A DNA stretch of 64,000 nucleotides from Lachnospira multipara LB2003 (lineage in GTDB: Bacteria; Bacillota; Clostridia; Lachnospirales; Lachnospiraceae): the NCBI RefSeq assembly GCF_000702205.1, contig NZ_JNKW01000001.1, positions 310,001-374,000 on the forward strand. The letters are read 5' to 3'. Position 1 is the stretch's first letter, and every line of letters starts with the position of its first letter. A program made the position numbers and the translations under genes. Below, piece by piece: positions 34,886-44,768 of the stretch. Under the pieces are notes generated by a model, which was given only the letters and a program-made list of their open reading frames with translations, had not been told where the DNA came from and did no database searches.

Positions 34886-35720
34886 ATAAACCGCGTTTCT
34901 TTTTTAATTCTAATTCTTCTTTAATTAACTGATTTTGCTTTTTCTTATTACCGATTCTTATAAAATAAACGATTAGGGCAAGTATAATTATAGGAATGGC
35001 AGCAGTAATAACTATTGATATTGTCTCTGAAACAATTCCATTATCAAGAATTGATGAAGCCACAGGTGTGTATTTTGCTGAATTTAAAAGTAAATCCATA
35101 TTATCTGTCATTTCAGTTGTTATAGATGATGTATTAGTCTGAACTGCAAAGTTATATATATAACCCCTATTTACAGTGAAATATTTAGTAGCATATACTA
35201 AAACTCCATCATCTGTTAATGACTTAATATCAGTCTTAAAGTAAGCTAAGTCATTATAATAAACAATTTCACTGCCTAGAATTTCTTCTGTTTTTTGATC
35301 TGGTGTTAGATTTTTTTGTGATTCCACATATTCATTATATAAATCATTTAATTCTGTATCATTTAATGTATTAAAATCATGTAGAGTTTCATTGGCTTTT
35401 TGACCTGTAATTGCGATTTCATATGTCATATCCTTATCTACAGCTTCTAAATAACAGTTACTATTAACCATAGCTGTTCTAACTTCAGCTGCATCACTTG
35501 CGCCAATAAGCTCTAAATAAGAATTATTATTAGTAGTGCTTCTTGTAAAGCTAATTAAAGAATCAGGAACCTCTACAACAAGGTCAATATCTGCAAATTT
35601 ATATTTATTAGTATTAGTGGCAGCTTGTGTATTAACGCACTGAGTCACCATTAAAATTCCTGTCATAATAGATGTTAAAAACACAGCTAAAAAAGCTTTT
35701 TTATATTTAGATAAATACAT
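34884..35720 (-). CDS. Hypothetical exported protein with C-terminal membrane anchor
   Basis: A 278-residue protein I do not recognise. It has an N-terminal signal segment (FLAVFLTSIMTGILMV, with TQAAT a plausible cleavage site), an extracellular domain of about 190 residues, one membrane helix near residues 237-260 (VITAAIPIIILALIVYFI) and a short Lys-rich cytoplasmic tail. The extracellular part contains YKFADIDLVVEVPDSLISF, recalling surface proteins that sense or stabilise under stress, but no family can be named. GGGAGG precedes the ATG at 35720; the longer frame would place the start before that SD. Confidence 0.75.
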   Translation of the reverse strand: MYLSKYKKAFLAVFLTSIMTGILMVTQCVNTQAATNTNKYKFADIDLVVEVPDSLISFTRSTTNNNSYLELIGASDAAEVRTAMVNSNCYLEAVDKDMTYEIAITGQKANETLHDFNTLNDTELNDLYNEYVESQKNLTPDQKTEEILGSEIVYYNDLAYFKTDIKSLTDDGVLVYATKYFTVNRGYIYNFAVQTNTSSITTEMTDNMDLLLNSAKYTPVASSILDNGIVSETISIVITAAIPIIILALIVYFIRIGNKKKQNQLIKEELELKKKRGL

Positions 35721-35759
35721 ACTAAACCTCCCAAAAATCAAGTATTTACAATATTTCGT

Positions 35760-35811
35760 ATAATATCATAGACCTTTACAAAAAGCAATTAAACTGATAT
35801 TATAAATCAGT
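35760..35811. promoter_or_regulatory. Overlapping divergent promoters between the hypothetical gene and der
   Basis: Toward der: TTTACA (35775-35780), 17 bases, TATTAT (35798-35803). Toward the minus gene: TTGCTT (35788-35783) and TATTAT (35765-35760), also 17 bases apart. The -35 regions overlap, and an ACTGAT/ATCAGT inverted repeat (35793-35798, 35806-35811) spans the der -10. Confidence 0.6.
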
Positions 35812-35855
35812 ATATTTACATTAAAATTTTATTATTTAGATTAGGATGATTGATT

Positions 35856-37184
35856 ATGAGTAAACCTATTGTAGCTGTTGTCGGAAGACCTAATGTTGGT
35901 AAATCAACATTATTTAACTGTCTTTGTGGGCAACAGATTTCTATTGTAAAGGATACTCCTGGTGTTACAAGAGATAGAATATATGCCGAAGTTACTTGGC
36001 TTGATAAGGCATTTACTCTTATTGACACTGGTGGTATTGAACCAGATTCAAGGGATATTATTTTATCCCAGATGCGTGAACAAGCACAGATTGCTATTGA
36101 TACAGCAGACGTTATTGTATTTATGACTGATGTTAAGCAGGGTCTTGTAGATTCTGATGCTAAGGTAGCTGATATGCTTAGACGCTCACATAAGCCTGTT
36201 GTACTTTGTGTTAACAAGGTAGATAATTTTGACAAGCTTATGCCAGATGTATATGAATTTTATAATTTAGGAATTGGCGATCCAATGCCAATTTCAGCTA
36301 TTAGTAAATTAGGTCTTGGTGATTTACTTGATGAAGTTATTAAGTATTTCCCTGAAGAAGCAGATACAACTGAGGAAGATGACAGACCTAAGATTGCAGT
36401 TATTGGTAAGCCTAATGTTGGTAAATCTTCACTTATCAATAAGCTTATGGGTAAGCAAAGAGTTATTGTAAGTAACATTGCTGGTACAACTAGAGATGCT
36501 ATCGATACTGTAATTAAATACAATAAAAAAGATTATGTATTTATTGATACAGCCGGTCTTAGAAGAAAAAGTAAAATTAAAGAAGACTTAGAGCGTTATT
36601 CAATAATTCGTACAGTAGCAGCAGTTGAGCGTTGTGACGTTGCCATCTTAGTAATTGATGCAACTGAAGGCGTTACAGAACAGGATGCTAAGATTGCTGG
36701 TATTGCCCACGAAAGAGGTAAAGGTATTATTATTGCCGTTAATAAATGGGACGCTATTGAGAAAAATGATAAGACAATCTATGAATTTACTAACAAAATC
36801 AAAGATACTTTATCATTTATGCCATATGCTGAAATCATGTTTATTTCAGCTCAGACAGGACAACGTCTACCTAAGATTTATGAATTAGTTGATGAAATTA
36901 TTGATAGTCAGACAATGCGTATACCTACAGGTGTACTTAACGAAATTCTTACTGAAGCAGTTGCTATGAAGCAGCCACCTTCAGATAAGGGTAAGAGACT
37001 TAAGATTTATTATATGACTCAGGTTTCTGTTAAACCACCTACATTCGTAATGTTTGTAAATGATAAGGAATTAACTCACTTCTCATATACAAGATATATT
37101 GAGAACAGAATTAGAGAATCCTTTGGTTTTAGAGGAACACCTATTAGATTTATCAACAGAGAGCGTAAGGAGAAAGACTTGTAA
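35856..37184 (+). CDS. der: Ribosome-associated GTPase Der
   Basis: A 442-residue double GTPase needed for 50S assembly. The first G domain has GRPNVGKST near residue 9 and DTGGIE near 57, the second has GKPNVGKSS near 183 and [10 protein letters not shown] near 229; NKVD and NKWD are the two G4 motifs. The C-terminal KH-like domain starts near 350. ATG 35856 is preferred over the TTG at 35850. It ends TAATG with plsY. Confidence 0.96.
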   Translation: MSKPIVAVVGRPNVGKSTLFNCLCGQQISIVKDTPGVTRDRIYAEVTWLDKAFTLIDTGGIEPDSRDIILSQMREQAQIAIDTADVIVFMTDVKQGLVDSDAKVADMLRRSHKPVVLCVNKVDNFDKLMPDVYEFYNLGIGDPMPISAISKLGLGDLLDEVIKYFPEEADTTEEDDRPKIAVIGKPNVGKSSLINKLMGKQRVIVSNIAGTTRDAIDTVIKYNKKDYVFIDTAGLRRKSKIKEDLERYSIIRTVAAVERCDVAILVIDATEGVTEQDAKIAGIAHERGKGIIIAVNKWDAIEKNDKTIYEFTNKIKDTLSFMPYAEIMFISAQTGQRLPKIYELVDEIIDSQTMRIPTGVLNEILTEAVAMKQPPSDKGKRLKIYYMTQVSVKPPTFVMFVNDKELTHFSYTRYIENRIRESFGFRGTPIRFINRERKEKDL

Positions 37185-37852
37185 TGTTAGCACGAATTAT
37201 ATGTTTAGTTTTAGGCTATCTTTTAGGTTCAATTATTCAGGGCGGATATTGGCTTGGAAGATTTAATCACATTGATATTAGAAACTATGGTAGCGGTAAC
37301 GCAGGTACAACTAATGTTATGCGTACCCTAGGAAAAAAATACGGTGCATTAACTTATCTATTAGATATTTTCAAAGTTATATTAGCAGGTATTATTGTTA
37401 ATTTCTTTATTGCACCTCATTTTGATGTATCAGAATTATTATTATTTTTATATGCTGGTTTTGGTACAGTACTTGGACACAATTTTCCATTTTACTTAGG
37501 ATTCAAAGGTGGAAAGGGTATTGCAGCTACATCAGGACTTGTAATTGCACTTATTCCATTCCCTCATTATTGTTTTGCATTTACACTTTTTGGACTAATT
37601 ACATTCCCATTAGTGTTATTCTTAACTAAGTATGTATCTTTAGCATCACTTATTGGAATTGCAGGATTTTTTATTGAATTTGTAATTTGGGATTTACTAG
37701 GTTTCTTGCCTCTTAATGGGACTGAACATATTGAAGGATGCGTAATTGTATTCTTATTTGCTGCACTAGGATTCATAAGACATGCAGCTAACATAAAAAG
37801 ACTTATAAATGGAACTGAAAGAAAGATGGGAGAGAAAAATGGCAAAAATTAG
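37184..37852 (+). CDS. plsY: Acyl-phosphate glycerol-3-phosphate acyltransferase PlsY
   Basis: A 222-residue integral membrane acyltransferase that uses the acyl phosphate made by PlsX to acylate glycerol-3-phosphate. Family motifs are GSGNAGTTNVMRTLGKK (about residues 36-52), GHNFPFYLGFKGGKGIAATSG (about 99-119) and a final HAANIKRLINGTERK. It starts on the last base of der and overlaps gpsA by 14 bases, so acceptor synthesis and acylation genes are joined. Confidence 0.96.
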   Translation: MLARIICLVLGYLLGSIIQGGYWLGRFNHIDIRNYGSGNAGTTNVMRTLGKKYGALTYLLDIFKVILAGIIVNFFIAPHFDVSELLLFLYAGFGTVLGHNFPFYLGFKGGKGIAATSGLVIALIPFPHYCFAFTLFGLITFPLVLFLTKYVSLASLIGIAGFFIEFVIWDLLGFLPLNGTEHIEGCVIVFLFAALGFIRHAANIKRLINGTERKMGEKNGKN

Positions 37853-38849
37853 TATTATGGGCGCTGGAAGCTGGGGCTTAGGTTTATCTATTTTACTTAA
37901 TAATAATGGACACGATGTTACTGTATGGTCAGTTTTTGAACAGGAATTAGACGTATTAAGAACTGAGCACGAGAATAAAAAATGTTTACCAGGGGTTAAA
38001 ATCCCAGACACAATTAAATTTAATGGTAATACACAAGAAGTCGTTGAAAGTGCTGATATTTTAGTACTTGCAGTTGCTTCTCCATATACACGTTCAACAT
38101 CTAAGCTTCTTGCTCCTTTTGTAAAAAAAGGACAATATATTGTTAATGTAGGTAAGGGTATTGAAGAAAGTACTCTTATGACACTATGCCAGGTTGTTGA
38201 GGATGAAATTCCACAAGCATGTGTTGCTGTACTTTCAGGACCTAGCCATGCAGAGGAAGTTGGTAGAGGTATTCCAACAACTTGTGTAATTGGTACTAAG
38301 TCTAAATCAGATGCTGTTTATTTACAAAACGTATTTATGAGCGATGTATTTAGAGTTTATATCAGTCCAGACGTATTAGGTATCTGCCTTGGCGGATCAC
38401 TTAAAAATGTAATTGCTCTTGCAGCAGGTATTGCAGATGGCCTAGGTTATGGCGACAATACTAAGGCAGCCCTCATTACAAGAGGTATTGCTGAAATTAG
38501 TAGATTAGGTGTAGCTATGGGTGCTAAAGTTGAGACTTTTGCTGGTTTATCTGGAATCGGTGACTTAATTGTTACTTGTTCTAGTATGCATTCTAGAAAT
38601 AGAAGAGCAGGTATCTTAATTGGTAAAGGATATACTAAAGACCAAGCAATGGAAGAGGTTTCAATGGTTGTTGAAGGTGTTTATTCAGCAAAAGCAGCCC
38701 TTCTTCTTTCACAGAAATACAATGTTTCAATGCCTATTGTTGAACAGATTAATAAAGTTTTATTTGAAGATATGAATGCATCAAAGGCTGTTTCTGAGCT
38801 TATGCTTAGAGATAAAAAAATCGAAGCCGAAAATATTTCATGGGAATAA
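37839..38849 (+). CDS. gpsA: NAD(P)H-dependent glycerol-3-phosphate dehydrogenase
   Basis: A 336-residue GpsA making glycerol-3-phosphate for PlsY. The Rossmann loop is ISIMGAGSWGLGLS (residues 4-17), with LSGPSHAEEVGRG near 137, LGGSLKNVIALAAGIADGLGYGDNTKAALITRG near 185-217 and the catalytic lysine in SLKN. ATG 37839 is chosen from the GGGAGAG SD; the longer frame is inside plsY. Confidence 0.96.
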   Translation: MAKISIMGAGSWGLGLSILLNNNGHDVTVWSVFEQELDVLRTEHENKKCLPGVKIPDTIKFNGNTQEVVESADILVLAVASPYTRSTSKLLAPFVKKGQYIVNVGKGIEESTLMTLCQVVEDEIPQACVAVLSGPSHAEEVGRGIPTTCVIGTKSKSDAVYLQNVFMSDVFRVYISPDVLGICLGGSLKNVIALAAGIADGLGYGDNTKAALITRGIAEISRLGVAMGAKVETFAGLSGIGDLIVTCSSMHSRNRRAGILIGKGYTKDQAMEEVSMVVEGVYSAKAALLLSQKYNVSMPIVEQINKVLFEDMNASKAVSELMLRDKKIEAENISWE

Positions 38850-38873
38850 ATAAAATAATAATAGTAGGATAAT

Positions 38874-38904
38874 CAATGGGGCTAATGTATCATTAGTCCC
38901 ATTG
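38874..38904 (+). terminator. Hairpin after gpsA, weak terminator
   Basis: A 14-bp stem (38874-38887 with 38891-38904, one G-U), three-base loop, but no T run. It may end or stabilise the der-plsY-gpsA mRNA. Confidence 0.55.
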
Positions 38905-39003
38905 TCATAGGTATAATGGTATAGATTTACTATTTTTTTATTGAGAAGTTTGATTTATACTATTTTTGTTGGGAAAATTAAGAAAGAGAGAGGATAGTTA
39001 CAC

Positions 39004-41488
39004 ATGGCGCATATTAAACAATTACTAAACAGAGCTTATATATCAACAAAATTAAAGGACAAATTAAGCTCATTTGAGCAGTACAGATATAGTTTTATCT
39101 GTGCGCCAACAGGATATGGCAAATCAGCAGTTTGCCGTACATTCTTTAAGAATTATCCAGGATATACAATTCTTTGGATAGACGCTGATTCTTCAAAGGA
39201 AGTTTTCTGGACAAATTTATGTAATGCAATTAAGCTTGTTAGTCCAAGCCATGCATCTCAGTTTATGTCCCTTAAGTTTCCTGAATCTGAAGAGGATGTT
39301 AATGAATTATGTGCTTTAATGTCTAATTTGACTAATGAAAGAGCACAGACAGTAGTTATTATCGATAATTTCGATAATGTTTTTGATGAGAATATTGCTA
39401 ATTTCTTTAAGATTAATCATGCTGCATCTACTCCTGGTTTGAAGTATGTATTTTTAATTCATGAACTTCATTATCAGAGTATTTTAAGCCTTATTAGCAA
39501 GAATTCCATCGGATTAATTGATAAAAATGACCTTAGTTTTTCACCTGAAGATATTTATGATTATTTCAGACTTAATGAGAACTTAATCGATATTGAAATT
39601 GCTAAGGATATATATAACAAGACTATGGGATGGCCATATATTGTTGAACTTTATATGGATCAGAATTCTGATAAGGCTAAGTTAGCATCTGGCGAAAGTC
39701 TTGATAATTTTATTGAAACTAACATTTGGTATAATTTGGACAATCCATTAAGAGATTTCTTAATTAACCTTTCTGTTTTTCATAAATTTACAATTAGCCA
39801 GTGTGTAACACAAACTGGTCTTGATGAGAAGCTTTGTCTTGAATATTTACACAAGGTTTCATTAATAGATTATGATAAGCTTTCAAGAACATATAGCTTT
39901 AATCCTGTCTTTAGAAATTTTATGCAAAAAGTTTTTAAAGAAAAGCCTATTAATGAGATTAAGGAAATCACAATGAGAGCTGCTGACACATACCTTTCAA
40001 ATTGTGATTATTTCTATGCTATTAAGCTTTATAATGAATCTAATGAATATGGCAAAATTTATACTTGTGATGCAACACTTAATAGCTTATATAGCTACAT
40101 TATTCGTGAGAATAAGGATATGTTCTTTAATGTGGCTAACCAATATTGGAACGTAGACAAAAAGGGTAAATATCAATTTTCAATTGTAATTTGTTTTGCT
40201 ATGTTTTTATATAACGAGAAGAATACAATGGAAAGTATCTTAAAGGATATTGAGAATGATATTAAAAACGACCCGCTAGTTGATGATATTATGCGTAATA
40301 CATACTTAGCTGAAATCCAGTATATTAACGCATTTTTTTAACTTCAATGACTTTAATAAGATGAATGAAGATTTTAAAAAGGTTACATACCTTACAAAAT
40401 CTCCTGTAAACTTAATTGCTTCACAATATCCATTCAGTTTTGAAAGTCCTTCTATTATGGCTCTTTACCATAGAAGAATAGGTGGATTAGATGTGGAAAT
40501 GTTCTCATTAGAGGATTGCGCACCTAATTACTATAGAATTACTAATGGACATGGTAAGGGATTTGAAGCTTTAATGAAGGCTGAAAGTCTTTATAACCGT
40601 GGTGAAATTGATGGTGCTGAGATTCTTTGTCATAAAGTTATTTATATGGCTGATAGTAGAAACCAGCATGATATCTATATTGCAGCTAACTTCCTTATGG
40701 CTCGTATTTCTATTTATCATGGAGCTAATGATGCCTATAAGGAATATATGAACAATATAGAATTTAGATTAACATCTCATGAAGATGCATCTAAGAACCT
40801 TTCTAAGATGGTTGATGTTTGTAAAGCATTTATTTACACAGACCTAGATGAAGTTGATAAAATTAGTAACTGGTTAAAGGACGAGAAGCGTATTGAAGAT
40901 CAAGCTAACTTTATTTCCCTTAGCTACACTAATGTTGCTTTATGTAAATACTTAATCTTAACAGAAGATTATCACCATTTCTTAGGAATTAGTGGTCAGT
41001 TAATTGGTTTGAGTAAGTTATTCTCATACATAATACCAAGAATTTATACATATATTTTCTTAAGTATTGCCAATAACGAAACTAACGATAGCGAAAAAGC
41101 TAAGAGATTCTTACTTGAGGCTATGGAATTAGCTGTTCATGATAGAATCATTATGCCATTCGTTCAAAATTATAAATACATAAGCGATATGTTAGATGAA
41201 ATCACAGTAAGTAAGACACTTTCACCTTTCGTAAAAAATATTAATAAGCATGCTAAAAACTACGAAAAGGGTGTAAAGCAGGTTAAAAAAGCAGGAAGAA
41301 TCCTTGCTGACTTTGGTTTAACTGTTAGAGAAGCAGATGTTGCAAAATTAGCAGCACAGCGTCTAACTAATAAAGAAATCGCAGAACAGCTCTTCATTGC
41401 TGAAAGTACTGTTAAATCTAACATGAAAGTTATCTTTAACAAATTAGGAATTAATTCACGTGGCGACCTTAAGAATTTTTTCGAATAG
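39004..41488 (+). pseudogene. MalT/LuxR-type regulator, split by one-base frameshift in a T7 tract
   Basis: Two consecutive frames (39004-40341 and from about 40340 to 41488) together encode one protein of about 828 residues, the normal size of a STAND ATPase LuxR regulator. The first part has the P-loop CAPTGYGKSAV (residues 33-43) and VVIIDNFDNVFD (Walker B). The second has TPR-like helices and a C-terminal LuxR helix-turn-helix (FGLTVREADVAKLAAQRLTNKEIAEQLFIAESTVKSN in outline, about 41310-41430). The first frame stops at TAA 40339-40341, right after seven T (40333-40339); removing one T continues as INAFFNFNDFNKMNEDF. Both halves are otherwise intact. It may be a recent mutation, a phase-variable or slippage switch, or a sequencing error. 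Confidence 0.85.
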
Positions 41489-41521
41489 TGTAGTTAAAAA
41501 TCTCTGATTTTTCAAGACATT

Positions 41522-41568
41522 ACGTCCACCTATTGCGAAGCAATCTTTAATGCGGGCTTTCGCCACGT
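41522..41568. repeat. Composite hairpin element upstream of rsmD
   Basis: Contains ATTGC-GAA-GCAAT (41532-41544) and GGC-TTTC-GCC (41555-41564), flanked by ACGT at both ends. The first hairpin is the same as that in repeats B and C; the rest differs. Confidence 0.5.
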
Positions 41569-41583
41569 TAAGAAAGGAAACAT

Positions 41584-42144
41584 ATGAGAGTTATTGCAGG
41601 TAGTGCGAGACATCTTCCACTAAAAACAATCGAAGGGCCAGATACTAGGCCAACAACTGATAGAATAAAAGAGACATTATTCAACATTTTACAAAGCGAT
41701 ATCTCTGGATCTAATTTTCTAGATTTATATTCAGGCAGTGGTGCAATTGCCATTGAAGCTCTAAGTCGAGGAGCTAGAAGCGCAACTCTTGTTGAAAGCT
41801 CTAAAAATGCATGTAAGGTAATTAAAGAAAACCTTGAATTTACTAAATTAGCTCCTAAGGCTAATTTAATGGAATGTGATTGCTTGTCTGCAATTAATCG
41901 TTTAAAAAATAAAGAGGTTTTTGATATTATTTTTATGGATCCTCCATATGGTAAGGATTTTGAATACGAAACTCTTAAGGCAATTAAAGCAAGTAATATA
42001 GCTGATGAATACACAATTATTATCATTGAAGAAAAGCTTGATACCAACTTAGATTATGCCGAAAGCCTTGGCTTTGAATTAGTAAGAGCCAAGACATACA
42101 AAACTAATAAGCATTTATTTTATAAACTAAAGGGAGACAATTAA
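41584..42144 (+). CDS. rsmD: 16S rRNA (guanine-966-N2)-methyltransferase RsmD
   Basis: A 186-residue methyltransferase beginning [36 protein letters not shown]. The SAM loop [20 protein letters not shown] is near residue 45 and the catalytic motif [14 protein letters not shown] near 118. SD is GAAAGGAAA. coaD follows directly, the conserved rsmD-coaD order. Confidence 0.95.
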   Translation: MRVIAGSARHLPLKTIEGPDTRPTTDRIKETLFNILQSDISGSNFLDLYSGSGAIAIEALSRGARSATLVESSKNACKVIKENLEFTKLAPKANLMECDCLSAINRLKNKEVFDIIFMDPPYGKDFEYETLKAIKASNIADEYTIIIIEEKLDTNLDYAESLGFELVRAKTYKTNKHLFYKLKGDN

Positions 42145-42145
42145 A

Positions 42146-42625
42146 TTGAAAAAAGCAATTTATCCAGGAAGTTTTGATCCTGTGACACTTGGACACTTAG
42201 ATATTATAGAAAGATCGTCAAAATTAGTAGATCATTTAATTGTAGGGGTTTTAAATAACAATGCAAAAACGCCATTGTTTTCAGTAGATGAACGTGTTAA
42301 TATGTTAAAAGAGGTAACAAGTCATCTACCTAATGTAGAAGTTATGTCATTTAGCGGATTATTAGTAGAATTTGCTAAAGAACATAAGGTAAATGCAATT
42401 ATTAGGGGACTTCGTGCTGTAACTGATTTTGAATATGAATTAGCTATGTCACAGACTAACAAAGTAGCAGCTCCAGAAATTGATACTGTTTTCTTAAATA
42501 CAAGCCTTGAATATGCCTATTTAAGTTCAAGTATAGTTAAGGAAATGGCTATGTATAATGGGGATATTTCAAAATTTGTTCCAGAGGCAATCATAGAAAA
42601 AGTTAGGCAAAAATATAAACAATAA
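42146..42625 (+). CDS. coaD: Phosphopantetheine adenylyltransferase
   Basis: A 159-residue CoaD starting [20 protein letters not shown] with the TxGH motif (TLGH) near residue 15 and the later [22 protein letters not shown] and SSIVKEMA segments. It makes dephospho-CoA, the substrate of the CoaE at the window's start. It uses a TTG start, nine bases after AGGGAG and one base after the rsmD stop. Confidence 0.96.
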   Translation: MKKAIYPGSFDPVTLGHLDIIERSSKLVDHLIVGVLNNNAKTPLFSVDERVNMLKEVTSHLPNVEVMSFSGLLVEFAKEHKVNAIIRGLRAVTDFEYELAMSQTNKVAAPEIDTVFLNTSLEYAYLSSSIVKEMAMYNGDISKFVPEAIIEKVRQKYKQ

Positions 42626-42643
42626 TTTTAGAGGGAGAAGCAT

Positions 42644-43273
42644 ATGAGCAGAATTGAACAGATGATTAGCGACATTGAAAGTTATATTGATAGTTGTAAA
42701 TTTTATGGTTTATCAAAGAATAAGATTATTGTAGATAGATCAGAGATGGAAGATATGTTAAAGGAGCTTCGTTTAAAGACTCCTGAAGAAGTAAAGAAAT
42801 ATCAAAAAATACTTAATAATAAGGATGCTATCATAGCAGATGCTAAGGAGCAAGCTGAAGCAATTCTTAGAACTGCACAGGTTCAAACAGAAGAGTTAGT
42901 TAATGAACATGAAATTATGCAAAGAGCATATTCTCAGGCTAACGAACTAATAGAAACTGCAACTTCTCAAGCACAGCAAATATTAGATAGTGCTACACAG
43001 GAAGCTAATGATATTAGATATGGTGCTATGCAATATACTGATGATATGCTTGCAAAATTACAGTTTATTATTGAACATTCAATTAGAGATAATAAGCTTA
43101 AATATGATTCATTATTAGATGGATTAGAAGATGTTTTATCTGTTGTTAATAACAACAGAAATGAATTAAAGGGAGCTACTAAAGAAGCTGAAGAAGATAA
43201 TAATGCCAGTGAGGCTGCTGATGTAACTTCAGTAGAACTAGAATCTGAAGTAGCTGCTGATACAGATAATTAA
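42644..43273 (+). CDS. Coiled-coil protein of the DivIVA/ATPase-like type next to coaD
   Basis: A 209-residue, mainly helical acidic protein. Residues about 50-140 are a long coiled coil with repeated Ala/Gln-Glu-Ala-Asp heptads (ADAKEQAEAIL, TSQAQQILDSATQEAND). The last 35 residues are Glu/Asp-rich and likely disordered. Proteins of this kind are encoded next to coaD in many Clostridia and are annotated as V-ATPase subunit-like or DivIVA-like; no function is known. A terminator follows. Confidence 0.65.
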   Translation: MSRIEQMISDIESYIDSCKFYGLSKNKIIVDRSEMEDMLKELRLKTPEEVKKYQKILNNKDAIIADAKEQAEAILRTAQVQTEELVNEHEIMQRAYSQANELIETATSQAQQILDSATQEANDIRYGAMQYTDDMLAKLQFIIEHSIRDNKLKYDSLLDGLEDVLSVVNNNRNELKGATKEAEEDNNASEAADVTSVELESEVAADTDN

Positions 43274-43299
43274 TATTTTTAAAATTACCAAAGTATATT

Positions 43300-43359
43300 A
43301 AATACATATACTAAAGCTGTTGGTTAGCTAATAAGCTTTGGTGTATGTATTTTTTTAGG
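43300..43359 (+). terminator. Terminator after the coiled-coil gene
   Basis: A 19-bp stem with G-U pairs (43300-43318 with 43334-43352), 15-base loop, then T run. Confidence 0.85.
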
Positions 43360-43390
43360 ACTTGTAATAATTTATACGATAGGAGTAGTT

Positions 43391-44767
43391 ATGAATTTAC
43401 CAAATAAATATTTAGAGTCAATGAAAGAAATGTTAGGCCAGGACTTTGACGCTTATTTAAAGAGCTTTGAAGATACAAGACTTTATGGCTTAAGAGTAAA
43501 TAATCTTAAAATATCAACTGAGGATTTTCTTAAAATTTCACCTTTTAAGCTAACTCCTATACCATGGATAGAGAATGGTTTTTATTATGAAGAAGATGAA
43601 AAACCAGCTAAACATCCATATTACTATGCTGGACTTTATTATATTCAGGAGCCAAGTGCCATGACTCCTGCTAATGTCTTACCAATTAATGAGGGAGATG
43701 TTGTACTTGATATGTGCGCAGCACCTGGTGGTAAATCAACTGAACTAGCAGCTAAACTTAATAATACAGGTCTTTTAGTAACTAACGATATTAGTAATTC
43801 AAGAACAAAGGCTCTTTTAAAGAATGTTGAAATTAACGGATGTAACAAGATTTGCGTACTTAACGAAGATCCTAAACTTATTGCTGATAGATTTAGTGAA
43901 TTTTTCGATAAAATATTAATTGATGCTCCATGTTCAGGTGAGGGTATGTTTAGAAAGGACAACAAGCTTATTAAAGCTTGGGAAAAGACAGGACCTGAGG
44001 TTTTTTCTGAAATCCAAAAAAGCGTTATTATGTCTGGTGCTAAAATGCTAAAACCTGGCGGAATGATGCTTTATTCAACATGTACTTTCTCCAAATTAGA
44101 AGATGAAGAAACAATTATGCATCTTTTAAATAACAGGGATGACTTTGAACTAGTAGATATTAAGCCATATGAAGGTTTTTCTCATGGATTTGAAATTAGT
44201 AATGAAGCTAAGGCTAAAAATATAAATAAGACTGTACGAATTTTCCCTCACAAAATGAAAGGTGAAGGTCATTACGTTGCATTACTAAGAAAGAAAGGCG
44301 ACAATGAAATAAATAACATTCGCTATATTTCTCAAGGCTTTAATAGTAAAGTACCAACTGAAGTAACAGATTTTCTTGATTCCTTTAATTTTGAATATGA
44401 CAAGAAATATATAAATATTAGAGGAACTTATGTATATTTAGTATCTAAATATATGCAGGAAGAAAAGGGACTACGAATCATTAGAAATGGCTTATTACTT
44501 GGTGAAATCAAGAAAAATAGATTTGAACCAAGTCAGGCTCTTGCCATGGCTTTAAAACTATCTGATTACCCTAATGTCATTAATTTAGATGTTAAGGATG
44601 AAAGAGTGGTTAAATACCTAAAAGGTGAAACCCTTGACTGTGATGACTTTACTGATGTTAAAGACGGTTGGGTATTAATAGGTGTTTCTGGTTACTCTCT
44701 AGGATGGGGTAAATTTAAAAACGGTCAGGTTAAAAACAAATACCTTGCTGGTTGGAGATGGATGTAA
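43391..44767 (+). CDS. rsmF: rRNA cytosine-C5-methyltransferase, RsmF/NOL1 type
   Basis: A 458-residue SAM-dependent m5C methyltransferase. The SAM loop is LDMCAAPGGKSTELA near residue 108, the motif IV cysteine is in LIDAPCSGEGMFRK near 178 and the catalytic cysteine in YSTCTFSKLEDEE near 230. The C-terminal 150 residues form the usual RNA-binding (PUA-like) extension ending with LIGVSGYSLGWGKFKNGQVKNKYLAGWRWM in outline. It is followed after one base by an RsuA-family gene. Confidence 0.92.
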   Translation: MNLPNKYLESMKEMLGQDFDAYLKSFEDTRLYGLRVNNLKISTEDFLKISPFKLTPIPWIENGFYYEEDEKPAKHPYYYAGLYYIQEPSAMTPANVLPINEGDVVLDMCAAPGGKSTELAAKLNNTGLLVTNDISNSRTKALLKNVEINGCNKICVLNEDPKLIADRFSEFFDKILIDAPCSGEGMFRKDNKLIKAWEKTGPEVFSEIQKSVIMSGAKMLKPGGMMLYSTCTFSKLEDEETIMHLLNNRDDFELVDIKPYEGFSHGFEISNEAKAKNINKTVRIFPHKMKGEGHYVALLRKKGDNEINNIRYISQGFNSKVPTEVTDFLDSFNFEYDKKYINIRGTYVYLVSKYMQEEKGLRIIRNGLLLGEIKKNRFEPSQALAMALKLSDYPNVINLDVKDERVVKYLKGETLDCDDFTDVKDGWVLIGVSGYSLGWGKFKNGQVKNKYLAGWRWM

Positions 44768-44768
44768 T

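Noticed and set aside
40361-41488. Separate short LuxR regulator gene
   Set aside because: The frame continues upstream to the T7 tract without a start in good context, and the first half lacks its expected C-terminal part; one frameshifted gene explains both.
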